Assembly: GCF_006439025.1 (NCBI RefSeq)
Contig: NZ_RCYZ01000004.1
Location: 310,001-374,000 of the forward strand
DNA: 64,000 nt
Source of the DNA: Hymenobacter nivis
Lineage (GTDB): Bacteria > Bacteroidota > Bacteroidia > Cytophagales > Hymenobacteraceae
Direction of reading: 5' to 3'
The notes beneath the pieces are model-generated. The model worked only from the letters and a program-made list of their open reading frames with translations. It searched no databases and was not told where the DNA came from. Below, one piece after another: positions 41,022-48,453 of this stretch (position 1 is its first letter; every line of letters begins with the position of its first letter). Both the position numbers and the translations under genes were made by a program.

Positions 41022-42831
41022 AGTCGAAGAGCGGGTCGTGGCCGACGGGCTGGCCCGGGGCGGGCAGCGCGTAGATGTCGTCCACGCCGTCGTGGTAGGC
41101 GGGGCGGGCGGGCCGGGGCGGGCGGTAGGGGCCCTGGTAATCGGGCGGCACCACCACGTAGCGGTAGCGCACGCCGGGCTGGGCGCTGGTGTCGAACTGC
41201 CAGCGGCGGCCGGGCGTGCGGTAGTGGGCCAGGAATAGAAAGTGCAGCGACGACTCGTTATTGCCCACCAGCACGCGGCCCGGCGGCTGGGTGGCCAGCC
41301 AGTCGAAGGCCCGCCAGGTGGCCCCCACGTAGCGGCGGTTGGCCGCTACCAGGTAGCACATGGTGTACGTTTGGTAGGCCACGAACAAGCCCAGGGCCAG
41401 CCCCGCCAGCCGGGGCCCCCAGGGCCCCGGGCGGGCCCGCAGCCCGGCATCCACCACCAGGCCCACCAACACAAAGAAGTACAGCGCCTTGTAGAGCAGC
41501 ACCCGCTCGGGCGGCAGCACCCGCTGCACCGCCAGCAGGGCGTAGGGCAGCAGCACGAACCACAGCGCCGGCAGGCCCAGGCGCCGCACCGCCGCCCGCA
41601 GGTCGGGCGCCAACCGGGCCCCCGCCGGGCCCCACAGCAGCCACCCAAACGCCCCGAGCCCGGCCCCAAACGCCAGGGCCCCCACCGTGCGCTGCCCGGC
41701 CAGCGTGCCCTCCGTGAACCACGCAAAGGCCGGCAGCGCGTGCGCAAACACCGGCCACGGCCGCGACGCCACGTAGCCGTTGGCCAGCAGCAGGCGCCAG
41801 CCCGAGAGCAGCAGCAGCGGCGCGTAGAGCAGCGCCGCCCCCGCCCCGATGCCCGCCCCCACGGCCACCGCCCGGCCCAGCCCGGCCCAGTCGCGCCGCC
41901 CCAGGCACCCCAGCCCCAGGTAGCCGCTGGCCGAGGCCACCACGTAGGCAAACGCCGGCACCGTGTAGCAGCCCAGGATGCCGCTGGCCAGCAGCGCCGC
42001 CCAGGCCACGCGCGGGGCCTGGGGCCGGGCCCGCAGCGCCACCAGCGCCAAAAAGTGGACGCCCGCCAGCGTCATCAGCAGCCAGTAGCCGCGCCCGGCC
42101 ACGGCGTGGTACAGGCTCAGCTGGAGCCAGGCGAAGGGCGTGAGGGCCACCAGTGCCGCCCGAAACGTACCGAAGCGCACCAGCCCCGCAAACAGGGCCC
42201 CCGTGCCGGCCGTGGCCGTGAGCAGCACCGGCAGCCGCAGCGTAAACCACAGGTCGGGACTCACCTGAAAAAACAGCCAGCTCAGCGTATTGGCCAGCAC
42301 GTGGTTGTTGGGCACGGGGTAGAAGCTGCTCACCGCCAGCAGCCCCGGGCGGACGAAAAAGTCGTAGCCCGCAATCTCGTCCGGGTGGTAAGCTTTGACA
42401 AGCCCGAAAAACAGGCGTGCCCCGGTGAGCAGCGCCAGGCTGGCCCCCGCCGCCCAGCGCTGGGCCGAGGGCAGGCCGGCCAGCGTGTGCCACGCGCCGG
42501 CCCCGGCGGCCCGGGTTTCGGCGGCCAGGGCCCCCAGCTGCCGCCGCCCGCGCCGGCCGGCCCCCGCCAGGGCGGCGGCCAGCGCCAGGGCCCCCGCGCC
42601 GCCCAGGGCCAGCTGCTGGGCACGGGCAAATTCCGCCGCCGACACGCGCACCGGCAGGTAGTCGTAGTACCCGTTGTGGAAGGTGATGCGGCCCAGGGCC
42701 CGCACGTCGGCGTAGGTGGCCTGGCCGAGCACCAGCGCCGCGTAGGCGGCGCACAGGGCCAGGGCCCCCAGCAGCAGGGCCGCCAAAAACCGCGCATTGG
42801 CGGGGCCCAAAGGCGACGGGGAAGCGGGCAT
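41020..42831 (-). CDS. GT-C type glycosyltransferase-like membrane protein (paralogue 1)
   Basis: About 603 residues from ATG 42831 (MPASPSPLGPANARF). Around a dozen membrane helices are visible. After the first ones there is HPDEIAGYDFFV, with the acidic pair expected in the first periplasmic loop of GT-C enzymes (family 39/83-like), then PNNHVLANTLSW. The C-terminal soluble part includes LVGNNESSLHFLFLAHY. Such proteins move sugars from polyprenyl phosphate donors. It is a distant paralogue of 43569-45332. Acceptor and donor are unknown. Confidence 0.8.
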   Translation of the reverse strand: MPASPSPLGPANARFLAALLLGALALCAAYAALVLGQATYADVRALGRITFHNGYYDYLPVRVSAAEFARAQQLALGGAGALALAAALAGAGRRGRRQLGALAAETRAAGAGAWHTLAGLPSAQRWAAGASLALLTGARLFFGLVKAYHPDEIAGYDFFVRPGLLAVSSFYPVPNNHVLANTLSWLFFQVSPDLWFTLRLPVLLTATAGTGALFAGLVRFGTFRAALVALTPFAWLQLSLYHAVAGRGYWLLMTLAGVHFLALVALRARPQAPRVAWAALLASGILGCYTVPAFAYVVASASGYLGLGCLGRRDWAGLGRAVAVGAGIGAGAALLYAPLLLLSGWRLLLANGYVASRPWPVFAHALPAFAWFTEGTLAGQRTVGALAFGAGLGAFGWLLWGPAGARLAPDLRAAVRRLGLPALWFVLLPYALLAVQRVLPPERVLLYKALYFFVLVGLVVDAGLRARPGPWGPRLAGLALGLFVAYQTYTMCYLVAANRRYVGATWRAFDWLATQPPGRVLVGNNESSLHFLFLAHYRTPGRRWQFDTSAQPGVRYRYVVVPPDYQGPYRPPRPARPAYHDGVDDIYALPAPGQPVGHDPLFD

Positions 42832-42883
42832 GGCGCGGGGCAACAAGGGGGATAACCAGCGGGGGCGGCCGGTCAAAAGAAAA

Positions 42884-43480
42884 CTAGTGCCCCGGCTGCG
42901 GGGCCGCCGCCGGCAGGGCCCCCAGCCGCGCCAGCTCGGCCCACACCCGGTGCACGGGCAGGCCCATCACGTTGAAGTAGGAGCCCTCGAGGCGCGTCAC
43001 GCCCACCATCCCCACCCAGTCCTGGGCCCCGTAGGCCCCGGCCTTATCGAAGGGTTTGTAATGGGTAATGTAAAAGTCAATCTCGGCGGAGCTCAGGGGG
43101 CGGAAGTGCACGGTGGTCTGGTCCGAAAACACTACTTGCCGGCCGTCGCCCGTGCGCAGGCACACGCCCGTGAACACCTCGTGGGCCCGCCCTTGCAGGC
43201 GCGTGAGCATGGCGGCGGCGTCGGCCGCGTCGGCGGGCTTGTTGAGCACCTCGTCCCCCAGGCACACAATGGTGTCGGCGGTAATCACCAGCTCGTCGGG
43301 GGCCAGGTCGGCGGCGTAGGCGGCGGCCTTGTGGGCGGCCAGGTACTCGGCCACCGCGGCCCGGCGCAAGTGGGGCGGAAAGTCCTCGTCCACGGCGCGC
43401 AGGCGAATTTCGTAGGCCAGGCCCAGGTCCGTCAGCAATTGGCGGCGGCGGGGCGAGTTGGAAGCTAAAATCAGGCGCAT
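42884..43480 (-). CDS. maf: Maf family nucleotide pyrophosphatase
   Basis: A 198-residue protein. The signature LILASNSPRRRQLL (3-16) begins the protein, and ITADTIVCLGDEVLNKP, FTGVCLRTGDGRQVVFSDQTTVHF and YGAQDWVGM plus GSYFNVMGLPVHRV complete the family pattern. Maf proteins hydrolyse dTTP/UTP and modified nucleotides and are linked to division arrest. It sits between two GT-C paralogues, all on the minus strand. Cytoplasmic. Confidence 0.93.
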   Translation of the reverse strand: MRLILASNSPRRRQLLTDLGLAYEIRLRAVDEDFPPHLRRAAVAEYLAAHKAAAYAADLAPDELVITADTIVCLGDEVLNKPADAADAAAMLTRLQGRAHEVFTGVCLRTGDGRQVVFSDQTTVHFRPLSSAEIDFYITHYKPFDKAGAYGAQDWVGMVGVTRLEGSYFNVMGLPVHRVWAELARLGALPAAAPQPGH

Positions 43481-43568
43481 GGTGGCGAAGGGAAAGCGGC
43501 GCGGGGACCCAAAGAAAGCAGCAGCAAGCAGCAGCGGGGCCCCGCCGCAAAACTACGCGCCGCGCCGC

Positions 43569-45332
43569 TCAGGGGCGGGGCCCCGCGCCGGCGCGCTGGT
43601 ATACGCACAGCGGGCCGGTGCAGAGCCCGGGCCGGTAGCGGCGCGGCGCGAGCCAGGCCGGCAGTGCCTCGCCGCGGCCGAGCACCAGGTAGTCGTAGCT
43701 GCCGGCGCGAACCCCGGGCCGGGTGTCGGGGCCCCGCATGGCGGGCAGCGGGCGGCGGTGGCGCCGGGCTTGGTGCGCCAGGTACAGGTCGTAGCCGGGC
43801 ACGCCAACGAGCACGCGGCCCGGTGGGCGGGCGGCGAGCCAGTCGGCCACCCGCCGGTAACTCTGGTCGTCGCGCCGGGCCACCGCCTGCGTGCGCACCT
43901 GCTGCGCCACCCGAAACCCGGCGTGGCCCAGGCCCAGGGCCCCGGCCAGGGCCCAGGCCGCCCGCCCGGGGCCCCGCCACCGGCGCGCCCCGGCCTCCAG
44001 GGCCAGGCCGGCCAGCACCAGGGCCGGCCACGCGGTGTGGTAGAGGGTGCGCCCGGGCGGCATCACCCCCTGGAGCAGCAGCAGGGGCACCGGGGCTACC
44101 GCGCCCGCCCAGGCCAGCCACGCCGCGGGCCGCCACGCGGGCGCGCCCCAGCGCCGCACGGCGGCGGGCCCCAGGGCCAGCAGCCCGAGCAGCGGCCACC
44201 CCAGCACCGCCCGGCCGTAGAGCAGCGTGACCGTCACGGGTACGTAGTAGGGCAGCAGGTGCTGCCAGAAAAAGGCCGGGGCCAGGCGCGCCACGTAGGG
44301 GTTGGCCAGCAGCAGGGGCCAGCCCGTGAGCCAGCCCACGGGCAGGTACAGCAGCGCGGCCAAAACGGCCACGCCCGCGCCGGCCACCAGCGCCTGGCGC
44401 CGCCGCCGGGCCGCGGCGCGGCCCCGGCCCAGCACCACCAGCGCCGCCACCGACCCCGCAAACGGGTAGAGAAACGTCGGAATCAAGTAAAAGCCCGCCC
44501 CGCTGGCCCCCGCCCACACGGCCCAGGCCAGGCGGTGGCCGGCGGGGCCCCGCAGCAGCACCAGCGCCGCCAGCCAGGCCGCCTGGGCGCACAGCGCCTG
44601 GGGCCCGTAGCCGCGGGCCGTCACGGCGTACTCCAGGCCCATGGGCAAAAACTGAAACAGCAGCGTGGCCAGCGCCGCCACGCGCCAGGTGGTGAGGCGC
44701 GCCAGCCCCGCAAACCCCACCACCAGCCCCACCAGCCCCAGCCCAAACACCGGCAGGCGGGCCAGCAGCTCGGGGGCCTCCAGCGGGGTCCCGCGCAGCA
44801 GCGGCCACACCAGCAGGCTGTGCAGCACGTGGTTGTTGGGCAGCAGGTAGAAGCCCGCCGCCACGGCCGGCCCCGGGGCCACGAAGTAGTCGAGCGTCAC
44901 GAGCTCGTCGGGGTTGAGCGGGGTGGCCGCCAGCAGGTACGTGCGCACGGCGGCCACGGCCAGCAGCAGGGCCCCGGCCGCCCACCGGGCCGGGCCGGGC
45001 GTGCGCCGCCACCCCGCCGCCAGCGCCCGCCCGGCGCGGCGCACGTCGTGGGCCAGCCGCCGGGCCTCGTGCCCGGCGGCCCGGCGCCAAAAGCCCAGCC
45101 CCAGGGCCCCGGCGGCCAGCAGCCCGCCGGCCACGGCGCGCAGGCGGGCGTAGTCCGGGGCGTTGTGGGCCAGGGGCTGGGCGGGCCAGGGGGCGCTGGC
45201 GAGCCCGGCGGCGGCGTTGGCCGCGTCCAGGGCAGGGGCCAGGGCCCCGTAGGGCACTCCGCCGTAGAGCAGCACCAGGTGCAGGCCCACCAGCCCCGCG
45301 CCGGCCAACAAGAGCAGCAGCAAAAAGCGCAT
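43569..45332 (-). CDS. GT-C type glycosyltransferase-like membrane protein (paralogue 2)
   Basis: A 587-residue polytopic protein starting MRFLLLLLLAGAG. Like paralogue 1 it has an early acidic loop, here NPDELVTLDYFVAPG, followed by FYLLPNNHVLHSLLVW, and a C-terminal soluble part with VLVGVPGYDLYLAHQA. It is very Ala/Leu/Gly-rich because of extreme GC. Family 39-like transfer of a sugar from a lipid-linked donor is likely but unproved. Only 11 bases from the DUF1015 gene upstream, so co-transcribed. Confidence 0.78.
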   Translation of the reverse strand: MRFLLLLLLAGAGLVGLHLVLLYGGVPYGALAPALDAANAAAGLASAPWPAQPLAHNAPDYARLRAVAGGLLAAGALGLGFWRRAAGHEARRLAHDVRRAGRALAAGWRRTPGPARWAAGALLLAVAAVRTYLLAATPLNPDELVTLDYFVAPGPAVAAGFYLLPNNHVLHSLLVWPLLRGTPLEAPELLARLPVFGLGLVGLVVGFAGLARLTTWRVAALATLLFQFLPMGLEYAVTARGYGPQALCAQAAWLAALVLLRGPAGHRLAWAVWAGASGAGFYLIPTFLYPFAGSVAALVVLGRGRAAARRRRQALVAGAGVAVLAALLYLPVGWLTGWPLLLANPYVARLAPAFFWQHLLPYYVPVTVTLLYGRAVLGWPLLGLLALGPAAVRRWGAPAWRPAAWLAWAGAVAPVPLLLLQGVMPPGRTLYHTAWPALVLAGLALEAGARRWRGPGRAAWALAGALGLGHAGFRVAQQVRTQAVARRDDQSYRRVADWLAARPPGRVLVGVPGYDLYLAHQARRHRRPLPAMRGPDTRPGVRAGSYDYLVLGRGEALPAWLAPRRYRPGLCTGPLCVYQRAGAGPRP

Positions 45333-45343
45333 ACCGGCCGGGC

Positions 45344-46702
45344 CTACGCGGGCCCCGCGCCCGCCGCGGGGCCCTGGAAGTACTGGTCAAACCCGTTGCC
45401 GGCCTCCTCGTCGGCGATGCTGCTGAAGAGGAAGCCGCCCAGGGTTTTGGGGTAGAAGAAGGTGGACTTGGCCGGCATCACGGCCCCGGCGTGGCACACG
45501 GCCTCCACCTCGGCCATGCTCACCTCGTTCACGATGAGCGCGGCGCGGGCCTCGCCGCGGTCCACCCGCTGGAGGCATTCGGCGAAGCTGCGCACGTAGG
45601 CCACGCCCGGCCAGGCGCGCTGCGCGGCGGGGCCCCCCAGGCCCAGGGCTTTTTCCAGCACAAAATAGTGCAGCACCGTCAGGTCCAGGTCCTTCACTTC
45701 GGCGGCCGTGTCCCAGTCGAGCAGGGCGTGGGCCTCCGGCCGGAGCCGGATTTTATAGGCCTGCCCGCCCAGGTACAGCCCGAAGGCCCAGCGCTTGCCG
45801 GCAATGCGTTCGGGCAAGTCGGCGGCTTCCTCCAGCGGCAGCACCGTGAAGTAGGGCCCCAGGCGGTCCAGAAACTCGGCGTCGGTCAGCGCGGGGCCGC
45901 CGGGGCCGTCGGGCAGCGCCAGCAGCAGGCGGTGGGTGGGCAGGATGCGCAAGTCGTCGCTGGCCGCGTTGGTGAGGTACATGAGGTGGTAGTTCCAGGG
46001 CTCGCGGCCGGTGGCGGCGGCCCCGGCTTGCGCCTGGCGGGCGCGGCGGTGCGCCAGCGAGCCCTCGTAGCGGTGGTGGCCGTCGGCCAGAATCACCGTG
46101 CGCCCGGCCAGCACTTCCTGAAACCGCCGAATCACGGCCGCGTCCTGCACCACGGCCAGCACGTCGCGGGCCCCCTGGTAGTCGTCCTCGGTTTGGTAGA
46201 GGGGCGCGCGCATGGCCTCGTCGAGGTAGGCTTCCAGCTCAAAGGCATCGTCGCGGTAGAGCCCGTGGGTGGCGCTGGTCTGAAACTCGGTGCGGGCCAG
46301 CAGGGCGGCGCGCTCGCTCACGCTGGCCGGCAGCGTGTTTTCGTGGCGCAGCACCACGCCCTCGGCCCAGTCGTAGGCCCGGATGTGGCACATGAAGCCC
46401 TTGCGGCAGTACTCGCGGGGGCTGCCCGGCAGCCGGAAGTACTGGTAATAGGCGTAAATGCCGGGCAGCGCGTCTTGCCGGAGCACGCCCTCGGCCTCCC
46501 AGCGCCGCAGCGTGGCCAGGGCCGCACCGGCCGGATCGTCGCCCTGCGGCACGGCCAAATGAATGGAGTTGAGCGGATTGCGGTAGAGCGCCGCCCGCTG
46601 CCGGGCCGACACCACGTCGAACAGCGGCGACACGTAGGCGTCGATGTCGGCGCCCAACGCCGGGGCGTAGCGCCAGCCGCGCAAGGGTTGAATTTCAGCC
46701 AC
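45344..46702 (-). CDS. DUF1015 domain protein
   Basis: A 452-residue protein with a GTG start at 46702 (MAEIQPLRGWRYAP). Typical DUF1015 segments: VSPLFDVVSARQRAALYRNP, NSIHLAVPQGDDP, GVVLRHENTLPA, ILADGHHRYEGSLAHRR, YLTNAASDDLRILPTHRLL and the end MPAKSTFFYPK. The HHRYE motif is conserved in the family, often linked to a kinase-like role in serine or inositol metabolism, but this is not established here. The start lies eight bases from a word hairpin. Confidence 0.9.
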   Translation of the reverse strand: MAEIQPLRGWRYAPALGADIDAYVSPLFDVVSARQRAALYRNPLNSIHLAVPQGDDPAGAALATLRRWEAEGVLRQDALPGIYAYYQYFRLPGSPREYCRKGFMCHIRAYDWAEGVVLRHENTLPASVSERAALLARTEFQTSATHGLYRDDAFELEAYLDEAMRAPLYQTEDDYQGARDVLAVVQDAAVIRRFQEVLAGRTVILADGHHRYEGSLAHRRARQAQAGAAATGREPWNYHLMYLTNAASDDLRILPTHRLLLALPDGPGGPALTDAEFLDRLGPYFTVLPLEEAADLPERIAGKRWAFGLYLGGQAYKIRLRPEAHALLDWDTAAEVKDLDLTVLHYFVLEKALGLGGPAAQRAWPGVAYVRSFAECLQRVDRGEARAALIVNEVSMAEVEAVCHAGAVMPAKSTFFYPKTLGGFLFSSIADEEAGNGFDQYFQGPAAGAGPA

Positions 46703-46703
46703 T

Positions 46704-46802
46704 TATTTCAGTTATCAGTTAGCAATTACCAGTGAGCGGTTGGCTCGAATGACCCGTGGCCTGTTTATCGGTTAACTGCTCACTGTTAACTGATAACGGC
46801 CC
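46704..46802. repeat. 7-nt-word hairpin filling the pdxH-DUF1015 gap
   Basis: The left tract 46704-46745 is six heptamers (GTTATCA, GTTAGCA, ATTACCA type); the right tract 46768-46802 has ACTGTTA and ACTGATA. Pairing 46711-46741 with 46774-46797 leaves a single 7-base bulge (one extra word on the left). It spans the intergenic space from near the pdxH stop (46808) to the DUF1015 start (46702). Confidence 0.85.
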
Positions 46803-46807
46803 ATTGC

Positions 46808-47461
46808 CTAGGGGGCCAGGCGCGTGATGTGCCAGGCCCCGTCCACCAGCTCGTACACCAGGCGGTCGTGCAGGCGGCTGGGGCGGCCCTGCCAGAACTC
46901 GAGCCGGTGCGGCCGCAAAATGTAGCCGCCCCAGTGCGGCGGGCGCGGCAGCGGGTCCTGGCCGGCAAATTCGGTCTCCACGGCCTGTTCGCGGGCTTCA
47001 AGCTCTTCGCGGCTGCCGATGACCTGGCTCTGGGGCGAGGCCCAGGCCCCGAGCTGGCTGCCCCGCGGGCGGCTGCGGAAGTAGTCGGTCGACATTTTTT
47101 CCGGTGCTTTTTCCACCCGTCCCTCCACGCGCACCTGGCGCTCGAGGCCGGGCCAGAAAAAAGTAGCCGCGGCCAGCGGCTGGCCGGCCAGCTCGCGGCC
47201 CTTGCGCGAGTCGTAGTTGGTGTAAAACAAAAAGCCGGCGTCGTCGGGCAGGCCCTTGAGCAGCACCACGCGGGCGCTGGGCTGGCCGGTGGCTGCGTCT
47301 ACGGTGCTCAGGGTGAGGGCGGTGGGCTCGTCGAGCCGGGCGGCCACGGCCTCGTCGAGCCAGGCGCGGAACTGGCGCACGGCATCGGGCTGGGCCTCGG
47401 CTTCGGCCAGGGTGCGCTGGGTGTACGATTGGCGCAGGTCGGCAAGCTCTTGGTCGGTCAT
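46808..47461 (-). CDS. pdxH: Pyridoxamine 5'-phosphate oxidase
   Basis: A 217-residue FMN enzyme. Family motifs: [52 protein letters not shown] (only its start RVVLLKG and end SRKG are diagnostic), VRVEGRVEK and the C-terminal [26 protein letters not shown] with its FMN/PLP-binding Arg and His. It oxidises PNP/PMP to pyridoxal 5'-phosphate. Flanked on both sides by heptamer word tracts. Confidence 0.94.
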   Translation of the reverse strand: MTDQELADLRQSYTQRTLAEAEAQPDAVRQFRAWLDEAVAARLDEPTALTLSTVDAATGQPSARVVLLKGLPDDAGFLFYTNYDSRKGRELAGQPLAAATFFWPGLERQVRVEGRVEKAPEKMSTDYFRSRPRGSQLGAWASPQSQVIGSREELEAREQAVETEFAGQDPLPRPPHWGGYILRPHRLEFWQGRPSRLHDRLVYELVDGAWHITRLAP

Positions 47462-47472
47462 GGCAATTTTTA

Positions 47473-47514
47473 GTTAACGGTGGGCGGGGAGCAGTTAACA
47501 GTTTTCAGTCAATA
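47473..47514. repeat. Half-element: six tandem 7-nt words upstream of pdxH
   Basis: The tract reads as six heptamers in phase (GTTAACG, GTTAACA, GTTTTCA, GTCAATA and two GC-rich ones). No pairing arm is nearby. Its words match those of the 46704-46802 hairpin on the other side of pdxH. Confidence 0.6.
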
Positions 47515-47797
47515 AAGGCCCGGGCCGCTGGGGCACCGGCTGCGTCCGCGGCGGAACCCGTCCGCGCCGGCAGCGGTTGCCGGGTAGCCCCGCGGCCCGG
47601 CCGTGGCGCAAATGCGGCCGCAAGGTACTACGGCCGCCCCGGGGCCCTGTTCACCCAAAGCAGCGCCCTGGCAACTGCCAACGGATACTTATTAAACACC
47701 CGTGCACAAGTAAACAGCCGACACTTTTGGCCCAACTGCTTGCCTTTGAAAACAAAAGCCATCGGCTATTAGCCCAGCACTTAACTGCCCCCTGCCC
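47515..47797. other. Intergenic gap between pdxH and the YqgE/AlgH gene
   Basis: No gene seen. Its last part (47758-47792) is a heptamer-phased tract (GCTATTA, GCCCAGC, ACTTAAC) almost identical over about 30 bases to 27569-27600, ending six bases before the YqgE/AlgH ATG. Confidence 0.5.
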
Positions 47798-48355
47798 ATG
47801 ACGCCCGGTACGCTCCTCATCTCGCAGCCCTTTTTGGGCGACCCCAACTTTGAGCGCAGCGTGGTGCTGGTGTGCCGCGACGCGCCCGCCAGCGGTACCT
47901 TCGGGCTCGTGCTGAACCGCCCCACCGAGCTGATGCTCAGCGACGTGATGACACTGCCGTTGGGCTCGGCTTCGTCTGCCGCCGCCCTGCCGCTCCTGGC
48001 TGGGGGCCCCGTCGGGCCCGATACGCTGCACTACCTGCACCGCAGCGCCGGCGTGCCCGGGGCCGCTGCCCTGGGCCAGGGCGTGTACTGGGGCGGCGAG
48101 TTTGCGGCGCTGCTGGCGCAGCTCGGCAGCGGGGCCCTGGCGGCGGCCGACGTGCGCTTGTTTGTGGGCTACGCGGGCTGGGGCCCCGGGCAGCTGGCCG
48201 CCGAGCGGCAGGACCGCCGCTGGGCCACGCACCCGGCAAGCGCCGGGAAAGTGTTTACTTTGGCAACGGATGCGTTCTGGCGGGCGATTTTGCGGGAGAA
48301 GGGCGGACGCTTCCAAGCCTGGGCCAATTACCCCGTTGACCCGCGTTTAAACTGA
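47798..48355 (+). CDS. YqgE/AlgH family protein
   Basis: A 185-residue protein with the family opening GTLLISQPFLGDPNFERSVVLVC (recognisable by LISQP..GDPNF.RSVVL), then GTFGLVLNRPTE, LLAGGPVGPDTLHYLH and RLFVGYAGWGPGQLAAE. YqgE/AlgH proteins are conserved but their function is unclear; in Pseudomonas AlgH has been linked to alginate regulation. Starts at ATG 47798; divergent from pdxH. Confidence 0.92.
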   Translation: MTPGTLLISQPFLGDPNFERSVVLVCRDAPASGTFGLVLNRPTELMLSDVMTLPLGSASSAAALPLLAGGPVGPDTLHYLHRSAGVPGAAALGQGVYWGGEFAALLAQLGSGALAAADVRLFVGYAGWGPGQLAAERQDRRWATHPASAGKVFTLATDAFWRAILREKGGRFQAWANYPVDPRLN

Positions 48356-48453
48356 GCCGCCGTACTTTCGCGCCCCGTACCCCGCTTTCACCCGCTCCCA
48401 TTAGCTCCCCCCACCCGGCCCCGCGTTGTGGACCGGTCTTTCCGCCGTTGCGT

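Noticed and set aside
43458..45455. 665-residue plus-strand frame opposite the GT-C gene
   Set aside because: Composition extreme (Gln/Pro/Gly/Arg) and no motifs; shadow.
37377..46802. CRISPR array for the short tandem words
   Set aside because: Units are 7-8 nt without spacers, form inverted arms and no cas gene is present.
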